Shown in pieces: positions 6,899 to 13,110 of a stretch of DNA of 13,110 nt. The stretch covers positions 1 through 13,110 of the forward strand of contig DFWB01000030.1 in the NCBI GenBank assembly GCA_002380675.1. Direction: 5' to 3'. Under the pieces are notes generated by a model. The model did no database searches and was not told the DNA's origin. It worked only from the letters and a program-made list of their open reading frames with translations. The DNA is from Akkermansiaceae bacterium UBA4145. Lineage in GTDB: Bacteria; Verrucomicrobiota; Verrucomicrobiia; Verrucomicrobiales; Akkermansiaceae. The stretch's first letter is position 1. Every line of letters starts with the position of its first letter. Position numbers and translations under genes: made by a program.

Positions 6899-8422
6899 AT
6901 GGGCAAGGATAAGACAGCCATCACCCCCACCAGAGAGGAAGATTTTCCTGAGTGGTATCAACAGGTCGTTCGTGCCGCTGACATGGCGGAGAATTCCGAG
7001 ACGCGCGGATGCATGGTGATCAAGCCATGGGGTTTTGCGCTCTGGGAGAATATTCAGTCGCAACTGGATTCGAGGTTCAAGGAGACAGGGCATCAGAATG
7101 CCTATTTCCCGCTTCTGATCCCCCTGTCCTATCTCGAAAAGGAGGCGGAGCACGCTGAGGGATTTGCCACTGAGTGTGCGGTAGTGACTCATCACCGATT
7201 GGAGGCCGAGAAAGATCCGGAGAGTGGAAAGACCAGAATGGTGCCCACAGGCAAGCTTACAGAGCCCTACGTCATTCGTCCTACCTCGGAGACAATCATC
7301 GGAGCCGCCTTTTCGCGCTGGGTGGAAAGCTACCGGGATCTTCCCCTGTTGATTAACCAGTGGGCCAACGTGATGCGCTGGGAGATGCGCACCCGCCTTT
7401 TCCTCCGAACCGCCGAGTTTCTCTGGCAGGAGGGACACACTGCCCACGAGACACAAGCAGAGGCAGAGGAGGAAACGCGTCTGATTCACAAGCTGTATGA
7501 GGACTTCCTCCGTGATCATCTCGCGATTCCGGTGGTCCCCGGTGAAAAGACGGAGGCCGAGCGTTTCCCGGGTGCGCTTAACACCTACACGGTTGAGGCC
7601 ATGGTGCAGGACCGGAAGGCTATTCAGGCAGGGACTTCGCACTATCTGGGTCAGAATTTTGCCAAGGCTCAGGAAATTACCTTTGTCGGTCGTGAGGGAG
7701 GCAAGGAGTATGTTCATACTACTTCATGGGGAGTAAGTACCCGCCTGATTGGAACGCTCATCATGGCTCATGCGGATGACGATGGATTGGTCCTTCCGCC
7801 GATGGTCGCCCCCCAGCAGATAGTCATCGTTCCTGTCACCCCCAAGGAGGAGACGCGAGAGGCCATCATCGAGTCCTGCGAGGCATTGGCAGAAACGCTC
7901 AGGCGAGAACAGAGTTATGCGGGAACTCCTCTCCGGGTCCATGTCGATACACGTGATCTTGGTGGAGGGGTGAAAAAATGGGAGTGGGTGAAGAAGGGTG
8001 TTCCCATCCGACTTGAGATCGGCCCAAGGGATCTCGAGGGAAGGAAGGTCTGCCTGCAGCGTCGAGATCGAGCTCCGAACGAAAAGGATTTTGTTGATCG
8101 AGAGGAGTTCATTCGGACTGCACCCCAGATTCTCTTGGAAATTCAGCAGACCCTCCTCAAACGCCTCTCGGTGTTTCGGGATGAGAATATCAGTGAGTGC
8201 AGCAGTCTCGAGGACTTCAAGTCTCACTGGGAGGGAGAGGGCAATCCTGGGTGGCTTCTTACTCCGTGGGCCGGTTCGACCGAGGAGGAAGAGAAGCTCT
8301 CAAAAGAGCATAAGATTACGATTCGTTGCCTTCCAAATGGCCAGCAGAACGGCCCCGAGGCGCCCTGCTTCCTGACGGGTCAGGGAACCAGCGTGCGAGC
8401 TCTCTGGGGCCGAGCCTACTAG
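6899..8422 (+). CDS. proS: Prolyl-tRNA synthetase, archaeal/eukaryotic-type (ProS type 3)
   Basis: Charges tRNA-Pro with proline in the cytoplasm. From the ATG at 6899 the protein has 507 residues, close to the roughly 480-500 of the type without the bacterial editing insertion. Landmarks in order: DFPEWYQQVV (15-24), RGCMVIKPWGFALWENIQ (36-53), RPTSETII (127-134), class II motif 2 FLRTAEFLWQEGHTAH (168-183), the proline-pocket stretch MVQDRKAIQAGTSHYLGQNF (235-254), motif 3 in GVSTRLIGTLIMAHADDDG (278-296), an anticodon-binding domain from about 305 to 410, and a C-terminal module ending in the family's aromatic tail GRAY. Of the four zinc-ligand positions of archaeal/Thermus homologues only one Cys clearly remains (Cys490); WCG is WAG (457-459) and the CxxC-like pair is CFLT. 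An in-frame TTG at 6830 would add 23 residues unlike the family, so 6899 is preferred even though no Shine-Dalgarno sequence precedes it. Confidence 0.95.
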   Translation: MGKDKTAITPTREEDFPEWYQQVVRAADMAENSETRGCMVIKPWGFALWENIQSQLDSRFKETGHQNAYFPLLIPLSYLEKEAEHAEGFATECAVVTHHRLEAEKDPESGKTRMVPTGKLTEPYVIRPTSETIIGAAFSRWVESYRDLPLLINQWANVMRWEMRTRLFLRTAEFLWQEGHTAHETQAEAEEETRLIHKLYEDFLRDHLAIPVVPGEKTEAERFPGALNTYTVEAMVQDRKAIQAGTSHYLGQNFAKAQEITFVGREGGKEYVHTTSWGVSTRLIGTLIMAHADDDGLVLPPMVAPQQIVIVPVTPKEETREAIIESCEALAETLRREQSYAGTPLRVHVDTRDLGGGVKKWEWVKKGVPIRLEIGPRDLEGRKVCLQRRDRAPNEKDFVDREEFIRTAPQILLEIQQTLLKRLSVFRDENISECSSLEDFKSHWEGEGNPGWLLTPWAGSTEEEEKLSKEHKITIRCLPNGQQNGPEAPCFLTGQGTSVRALWGRAY

Positions 8423-8489
8423 GAACCGCTATCCGCCCTGTTGCCCCTTTCCGGGAACGGAGGGCTGGAGGATTCGATTCCGAAAGGGC

Positions 8490-9434
8490 CTATTTCAGCT
8501 CCTTGAGTTTCCCGCGGACCATCTTGGCTTGGTCTCCCTCGAGGACCTGCCAGCAGGCGAGGCCGTTGCCCACGAGGTCCCATTCATCAAACTGCCAGAC
8601 GACTTTCTTATCCTTGGTAATTTCAAAGATCTGAGGGTTCTTGTCCCCGGCGTGGCAATTGCCGATCACGTAGTTGCCATTAGAGAGTTCCTGCAGGCAG
8701 GTCATCCATCCCAGACCGATCTCTGTGCCTGGAACCTTGCCCTTGATTTCCCACACGATTTCCTTGGCTGGATTCACCTCTAGTATGCTCTTGCCGTTTC
8801 CCGAGGCGATCAAGGTGTTGCCGTTCTTGAGGCGGATGGCGCCGTAGACCCGGGACCCGACCTTGTATTCCCAGACCAGCTTTCCGGCCTTATCGTATTC
8901 AGTGACTACCCCCGGGCTCTCTGCGCAGGATAGATAGTGACCGTTGTCCAGAACGCGGACGAGGCGGGTGTTCCTGCGTCCGCCCTCACCCATTGGAATC
9001 TCCTTGATCTTCTTCCCATCCTTGTCGACGTGAAGAAAGCGTCCCACGCCACTTTCCGCGATCATGGTGGAGCCATCCGCATAGCGCTTGAAGGCGTGGA
9101 CATCCACTCTCTTGCCCTCGTTTCCATTCTCCCGGGCGGACTCGTATTCCCAGACGACTTTTTTAGCCAGAGTGATCTCCTGGGTCTTGGTCCAGGTATC
9201 GTGGAAGAGGACGTTCCCGTTATCGAGGAGATGAATGTCGTGATGGCCCGTGTGTCCCCGCTGGGGGCCGGCAGTGTCGTGCTTCCACAGGACGGAGCCA
9301 TCCATCTCGCAGATGGCCACGATATTTTTCCCGTATGAGACACCCAGGAGAACCAATCGCTCATCCTTAGCCTTAGCTGGCGTGAAGAGGAGAAGGGTGA
9401 GCGTAAGAGCAGCAAGCAAGGCAGGTTTTCGCAT
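8490..9434 (-). CDS. Secreted PQQ-like / arylsulfotransferase-like beta-propeller protein
   Basis: The 314-residue product begins with a signal peptide (MRKPALLAALTLTLLLFTPAKA, cleavage probably after residue 22). The rest is a repeating beta-propeller pattern of about five or six blades. The turn motif L-x-NGN recurs at about 70-74 (LDNGN), 162-165 (LDNGH), 202-206 (LKNGN) and 250-254 (LSNGN). Each is paired with a closing strand of the V-VWE type (VLW 48-50, VVWEY 93-97, LVWEY 186-190, IVWEI 226-230, VVWQF 278-282). This is the pattern of PQQ-like and arylsulfotransferase-like propellers. I see no specific active-site residues that would decide between an enzyme and a binding or scaffold role. 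An upstream in-frame start at 9515 would overlap recQ and put 27 residues before the signal peptide. The ATG at 9434 has AGGA 8 bases upstream (9443-9446) and is preferred. Last gene of a possible phoX-like/recQ/propeller unit, 56 bases after recQ. Confidence 0.8.
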   Translation of the reverse strand: MRKPALLAALTLTLLLFTPAKAKDERLVLLGVSYGKNIVAICEMDGSVLWKHDTAGPQRGHTGHHDIHLLDNGNVLFHDTWTKTQEITLAKKVVWEYESARENGNEGKRVDVHAFKRYADGSTMIAESGVGRFLHVDKDGKKIKEIPMGEGGRRNTRLVRVLDNGHYLSCAESPGVVTEYDKAGKLVWEYKVGSRVYGAIRLKNGNTLIASGNGKSILEVNPAKEIVWEIKGKVPGTEIGLGWMTCLQELSNGNYVIGNCHAGDKNPQIFEITKDKKVVWQFDEWDLVGNGLACWQVLEGDQAKMVRGKLKELK

Positions 9435-9442
9435 GAGTGAGA

Positions 9443-9446
9443 TCCT
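9443..9446 (-). promoter_or_regulatory. Shine-Dalgarno site deciding the propeller gene start
   Basis: On the - strand AGGA (9446 to 9443) lies 8 bases before the ATG at 9434, which directly begins a signal peptide. This supports 9434 over the upstream in-frame start at 9515. Confidence 0.55.
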
Positions 9447-9490
9447 AGAGGGGGGAAGAGCAAAGGGCAAACACTCGATGAGCCGTCTGA

Positions 9491-11449
9491 TCAGGGGATG
9501 ATCAGGCTGCCGCAATACGCCAGAACGTTGTTAAATGGATGGTCCTGCAACAGAGCAAAGGCGTCGTGGGTCGTCAGTCGGGCGCGTCTGCCCGTAGTTG
9601 GCAGGACGGCCCAGGTGCGGGAGGTGGCCGGGCTGTTCAGGCCGCAGAGAAAACGGGCAAGTTGGCGAGCGGTACGGAGAGGGCCATGTCGCTCGTCGAG
9701 AAGACCCTGAATGATTTCTGCATGCTCCAATGTGATCTCAGGGGAGGTGGCCCCGGGCACCTTGCCGCCTGAGGACCCAAGGCATGTCCCGCAGTGCCCA
9801 CAGGGATCCGGTTGACCCTCTCCAAAGTGGTTCAGCAGGTGCTGGTTCAGACAGCGATCCTCCTCTGCATAGGAGAGGACCTGTTCGAGGCGATGAAGGT
9901 CCTGTTCTTCCCGTTTAAGAAACAGCTGTTGAACTCGGGAGGTGAGGTCCTGCATCTTCTCTGGAGATCTGAGCCGCCGATAGGAGTGTCGGATTCCGGT
10001 AGGCTTCAGAGCGATGTCGCCATGGGTCTCCAGAGAGGAAAGCTCACGGACTATTTGGTCACGATCACACTGCATTTGTTCCGCTGCAACTGCGGGTTCA
10101 ATCGTAATCCACGTGCGGCCTTGCTTTCCTGTAGAGAGGACCCGGGTGAAAAATTTTCTCTGACTTGGCTCGAGCCCAAGGTTGATCTGTTCCATGTCAC
10201 GTAACAGGCGGACGCGGTAAGAGCTGTAAAATGGCGAGGACGCAATGATATAGCCTTCGAGCTCGAGGTAGGTGAGGAGCGTATTAATCACCAGTGGACG
10301 AATGTCATTTGAGACTGCGAGATCGTAACGGGAGAGATCAAAGTTCGCGCCACGCATGAGGATTTGCTCAAGTACCCTGCTCACCGCTTCCGGCGACGGG
10401 GTATCGCCATAGATGAAGTTTTCAAGGACCAGTAAGTCATCTCGGCAGGCGAGGAGCTCACAACAGGCAGGTTCTCCATCACGGCCGGCTCTCCCGGTCT
10501 CCTGGGTATAGTTTTCGAGGGATTTAGGGAGGTTGTAATGGATGATCCGGCGAATATCGGCTTTGTCGATTCCCATGCCGAAGGCAATCGTGGCGGTAAT
10601 GATGGGAGCGTCTCCTGACATGAAGGCTTCCTGGCAGGCGGACCGAGTTTCGTCGCGGAGACCGGCATGATAGGGGCGGGCGGATAGACCCTCTCTCTTG
10701 AGATAGGCCGCAAGGCCCTCGGCGGTTTCCTGCCTCGTCACATAGATAATGGTGGAGGCTTCGAGGTCCGTCCGCAGGCGCTCCAGAAGAATGGGTCGCT
10801 TTTCCTCCTCGAGACATGGTGTGACGTGAAGCTCGAGGTTCGGCCGGTGGAACGAGAGCTGGACATGATCCTGTTCCGAGATCCCAAAATTTTTGCGGAT
10901 ATCTTCGGCCACTGGTGGAGTGGCAGTAGCCGTGAGGGCGAGAATACGGGATACCTTCAGCTCCCGCGCAAAGTGTGACAGTTTGAGGTAGTCGGGTCGG
11001 AAGTTGTGGCCCCATTCAGAGATGCAGTGAGCCTCATCGACTGCGAGAAGCGAGATGTCCACGCGCTCGAGATGATTCCTGAAATTCTCATTAGCAAGAC
11101 GCTCGGGCGCGACATAGAGAAGTTTGAGGCGCCCATTCAGCATATCAGCTTGAACGGTCTGGACCTGTTCGAGGGACAGAGAGGAGTCCAGTCTTGCTGC
11201 AGCAACACCATGGCTTACCAGAGCATCAACCTGATCTTTCATCAATGCGATGAGAGGCGATACCACCACCGTCAGTCCCTCCAGGAGGACTGCGGGTAAT
11301 TGATAACAGAGCGACTTTCCGCCGCCTGTGGGGAAGACCGCAAGGGTGGGACGGTCGGACAGGATCGACTCGATGACACGGCGCTGTCCGTCGCGGAAGG
11401 AGGAGAAGCCAAAATGCTTCTCCAAGGCTTGGGTCAAGTCTGTGGACAC
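9491..11449 (-). CDS. recQ: RecQ-family ATP-dependent DNA helicase
   Basis: A 652-residue 3'-5' superfamily 2 DNA helicase of recombination and repair. The N-terminal core is complete: motif 0 FGFSSFRDGQ (13-22), Walker A TGGGKS (41-46), DEAH (138-141) with the RecQ aromatic-rich loop CISEWGHNFRPDY (142-154), motif III TATAT (173-177), and motif VI QETGRAGRDG (316-325). After the core come an FIYGDTPSPEAV segment (345-356) and a winged-helix-like region (about 370-500). Only then follows a Cys4 zinc set, Cys533, Cys550, Cys553 and Cys556, with the 17/3/3 spacing of the classical RecQ zinc site. The last part (about 570-652) has TARQLARFLCGL and resembles the tail of a bacterial RecQ subfamily rather than a standard HRDC domain. 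The start is GTG; no in-frame start codon is seen just upstream and there is no clear Shine-Dalgarno sequence. The gene follows the PhoX-like gene after 63 bases. Confidence 0.92.
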   Translation of the reverse strand: MSTDLTQALEKHFGFSSFRDGQRRVIESILSDRPTLAVFPTGGGKSLCYQLPAVLLEGLTVVVSPLIALMKDQVDALVSHGVAAARLDSSLSLEQVQTVQADMLNGRLKLLYVAPERLANENFRNHLERVDISLLAVDEAHCISEWGHNFRPDYLKLSHFARELKVSRILALTATATPPVAEDIRKNFGISEQDHVQLSFHRPNLELHVTPCLEEEKRPILLERLRTDLEASTIIYVTRQETAEGLAAYLKREGLSARPYHAGLRDETRSACQEAFMSGDAPIITATIAFGMGIDKADIRRIIHYNLPKSLENYTQETGRAGRDGEPACCELLACRDDLLVLENFIYGDTPSPEAVSRVLEQILMRGANFDLSRYDLAVSNDIRPLVINTLLTYLELEGYIIASSPFYSSYRVRLLRDMEQINLGLEPSQRKFFTRVLSTGKQGRTWITIEPAVAAEQMQCDRDQIVRELSSLETHGDIALKPTGIRHSYRRLRSPEKMQDLTSRVQQLFLKREEQDLHRLEQVLSYAEEDRCLNQHLLNHFGEGQPDPCGHCGTCLGSSGGKVPGATSPEITLEHAEIIQGLLDERHGPLRTARQLARFLCGLNSPATSRTWAVLPTTGRRARLTTHDAFALLQDHPFNNVLAYCGSLIIP

Positions 11450-11512
11450 ATCACCGTTCAGGATGCCTGATTGAGGCTGGAGAGACCAAGGTGAACAAGC
11501 TCGAATCCTGCT

Positions 11513-12931
11513 CTAGGTGCGCCAAGGGCCCCTGATCGCGAAGGTGTGGTCAAGATTCTGTATGTTCACAAAAAGGATGTCTCCATCAGGTGAGAAGATA
11601 GAACCGCAGAATTCGTTTTTGTTCTTCGCATCCGGATTGCGGCCGAATGTGAATATCTGCCCTTCGGGAGTGACTCCGCGCAAGTGCGGAAGTTGCTCTT
11701 TTGAGAACGGGCTGACGAGGTCCTCGCAGATGATAAGATCCCCATTTGGTGCTACACAGAGGTTGTCTCCGCTGGTCAGGAGATCACTCTTGCCCGGCTC
11801 AAGAAAGAGCTCCACCGAGGCTGCCGGGTGCTGGGGGCTGCTGGGAAGGATTCGAAAGATCTGACCACGCTTTGTGGGGCCACCGTTAGTGCAACAGAGA
11901 TAGATTGCTCCTTTGTCGTAGAAGATCCCTTCTCCTCGTGCGAATTTAGCAGCGCCTTTTTTGAATCCCTGAACCCTGAGGTCGTCTTTCGGTGAGGTAG
12001 GATCTTCAAGGTCTACCCAGGAGATAAGTTTATTCTCTCCTTCGGTGATCACGCGCTTGGGCTCGGGCTGGTAATTCCTCAAGTCGGCGGCGGCATGATT
12101 CTTCAGGCACATGGCTTGGAGCCTTCCGCTGGAAAGATCGTTTTTACGATCCGGCACAAACCGGTATAGCAAGCCGTCGTCGCGATCCTCGGTGAGATAG
12201 ACGGATCCATCTCCCGGATCGTAGGCGACTGCCTCGTGGCGAAAGCGGCCCATTGCCTTAAGGGCGACAGCTTTTTGCAAGCCGAGTTCGGGATCGGCCC
12301 TTACTTCAAAACAATAGCCATGTTGACGGGTTCGGTCGCCTTTGTCGAGGTCTGCAGGCTCCTCGCATGTGATCCATGAACCCCATGGCATGGTTCCGCC
12401 AGAACAGTTTCGGTCCGTTCCAGCAAGAGAAAGAAACTCCTTCTCCGTTTTCCCTGAGGCAGGGTTGTAAATGATGGTCGTTGTTCCTCCGAGGTGGGGG
12501 GGCTCGTTATTCCCTCCGGCATCGTAAAGAAGATTGCTGTCGAGGTGGGAAGGAACCTCCTTTTTTGGGAAGGGACCAAAGGTGGGTTGGTCAAGGGCGA
12601 CTTCATGATTGCGGATCAGGATGATCCTGCCGTTGTCTCCAGGAAAGGCTGCCATATCGTCAAACTTGCCTGGGACCTTCATGCCGTCCGCCATGCGGGT
12701 GCCACTACGGGAGATCACATCATAGCTGAAATTCCTTGGGAGGTCGAGGAGGCCAGCCTTATCGCGGACGAGGGGACCGTAGGGTTGAATAACCCTCTTG
12801 GAAGAAGAGGAAGTTTCGTTGGCTTGGAGGTAGCGCCCGAGGCCCAGAAAGCCCGCGGTCCAGCCCGCTTGGTGCAGAAATTTTCTGCGACCAGTCGATC
12901 TAGAGTCTGTATGATGGGTTGAGTGACTCAC
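11513..12931 (-). CDS. Tat-exported PhoX-family (DUF839) protein, putative alkaline phosphatase
   Basis: From the GTG at 12931 the protein has 472 residues. A twin-arginine signal (STGRRKFLHQAG, Arg15/Arg16) followed by WTAGFLGLGRYLQA predicts folded export by Tat. The PhoX/DUF839 landmarks follow: CSGGTMPWGSWITCEE (176-191, with the Cys that is an iron ligand in characterised PhoX), GRFRHEAVAYDP (229-239), VYLTEDRDDGLLYRF (244-258), ARGEG (331-335), CGSIFSPDGDILFVNIQ (442-458) and the terminal FAIRGPW. Known PhoX enzymes are calcium/iron-dependent periplasmic phosphomonoesterases induced by phosphate starvation. Many DUF839 proteins are untested, so the enzyme activity is an inference. A longer frame from a TTG at 12973 exists, but GTG 12931 has AGGAAG 4 bases upstream and leaves a normal Tat n-region. 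It is the first gene of the - strand group. Confidence 0.85.
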   Translation of the reverse strand: MSHSTHHTDSRSTGRRKFLHQAGWTAGFLGLGRYLQANETSSSSKRVIQPYGPLVRDKAGLLDLPRNFSYDVISRSGTRMADGMKVPGKFDDMAAFPGDNGRIILIRNHEVALDQPTFGPFPKKEVPSHLDSNLLYDAGGNNEPPHLGGTTTIIYNPASGKTEKEFLSLAGTDRNCSGGTMPWGSWITCEEPADLDKGDRTRQHGYCFEVRADPELGLQKAVALKAMGRFRHEAVAYDPGDGSVYLTEDRDDGLLYRFVPDRKNDLSSGRLQAMCLKNHAAADLRNYQPEPKRVITEGENKLISWVDLEDPTSPKDDLRVQGFKKGAAKFARGEGIFYDKGAIYLCCTNGGPTKRGQIFRILPSSPQHPAASVELFLEPGKSDLLTSGDNLCVAPNGDLIICEDLVSPFSKEQLPHLRGVTPEGQIFTFGRNPDAKNKNEFCGSIFSPDGDILFVNIQNLDHTFAIRGPWRT

Positions 12932-12935
12932 AACT

Positions 12936-12941
12936 CTTCCT
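12936..12941 (-). promoter_or_regulatory. Shine-Dalgarno site deciding the PhoX-like start
   Basis: On the - strand AGGAAG (12941 to 12936) is followed by AGTT and the GTG start at 12931. It is among the best Shine-Dalgarno matches in the window and favours GTG 12931 over the TTG at 12973, which has no such site. Confidence 0.65.
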
Positions 12942-13034
12942 GTATGGAGAGGGAATTTATCCTTGCGATACAAAAGTGCCGCGTTTCAAAAATGTTGCAG
13001 TTTCGTGAAGGGCCGCTCCCCCCAAAGGAGTAGA

Positions 13035-13073
13035 TTTGGCCAAAATTCGGTCTAAATGTGCCAAATGGCCAAA
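13035..13073. repeat. Cluster of GCCAAA/TTTGGC words upstream of the PhoX-like gene
   Basis: GCCAAA occurs at 13039-13044, 13060-13065 and 13068-13073. The first copy is part of a perfect palindrome TTTGGCCAAA (13035-13044). Copies one and two start 21 bases apart (two helical turns), copies two and three 8 bases apart. The cluster lies about 105-140 bases upstream of the PhoX-like start, in AT-rich DNA without a supported gene. It could be an operator for a dimeric regulator; it does not match the Proteobacterial Pho box. Function not established. Confidence 0.35.
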
Positions 13074-13110
13074 TTAGGGCCTTATTTTTCCTCTTGAGGG
13101 TTTGACACCC

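Noticed and set aside
6863..7717. 284-codon open frame on the - strand opposite proS
   Set aside because: The opposite strand encodes unmistakable class II synthetase motifs; the antisense product has no coherent family features.
8470..8482. GATTCGATTCC, similar to a tRNA T-arm
   Set aside because: No flanking 5-bp stem, acceptor stem or anticodon arm could be found around it.
8443..8489. Possible bidirectional terminator between proS and the convergent propeller gene
   Set aside because: CCCTTTCCGG (8445-8454) and CCGAAAGGG (8480-8488) pair only with a bulge and a loop of about 25 bases, and there is no T-run on either side.
11458..11470. TCAGG-ATG-CCTGA hairpin 8 bases before the recQ start
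   Set aside because: A 5-bp stem with a 3-base loop is too short to claim as a regulatory element; it may be chance.

Overview
The window reads as ordinary chromosomal DNA of a Gram-negative bacterium, most likely a member of the Verrucomicrobiota/Planctomycetota group. This is an inference. It rests on a DUF1080 secreted protein, a PhoX-type (DUF839) protein with a twin-arginine signal, an archaeal/eukaryotic-type prolyl-tRNA synthetase, a citramalate synthase, a large secreted protein with one CxxCH haem motif, mid-50s GC by eye, and several genes with weak or no Shine-Dalgarno sequence. No tRNA, rRNA, CRISPR array, insertion sequence or phage gene was recognised.

Left part, all on the + strand (1-8422): a cimA-type citramalate synthase (isoleucine branch, pyruvate + acetyl-CoA), then a small exported DUF1080 protein, then a two-domain ABC-F ATPase of the YheS/YdiF type ending in an intrinsic terminator. 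Next comes a 112-residue ORF that looks like the front end of a trypsin-like protease cut off after the catalytic histidine. It is followed by a 697-residue secreted protein of unknown function with a CNGCH motif, then a very clear intrinsic terminator with a 12-bp stem, then proS encoding a class II prolyl-tRNA synthetase.

Right part, all on the - strand (12931 down to 8490): a Tat-exported PhoX-family protein, then a RecQ-family helicase whose zinc-binding cysteines sit far downstream of the helicase core, then a secreted beta-propeller protein. They are co-oriented with gaps of about 60 bases and could be one transcription unit. proS and the propeller gene converge with a gap of 67 bases. 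The right end (about 12974-13110) is AT-rich, non-coding as far as seen, and carries repeated GCCAAA/TTTGGC words upstream of the PhoX gene.

The genes do not form an obvious single system. They are a mix of housekeeping functions (amino-acid biosynthesis, ribosome-associated ATPase, aminoacylation, DNA repair) and secreted proteins. I found no convincing new defence, mobile or biosynthetic system. The most interesting items are the uncharacterised CxxCH protein with the adjoining protease fragment, the relocated zinc module of the RecQ protein, and the repeat cluster upstream of the PhoX gene.
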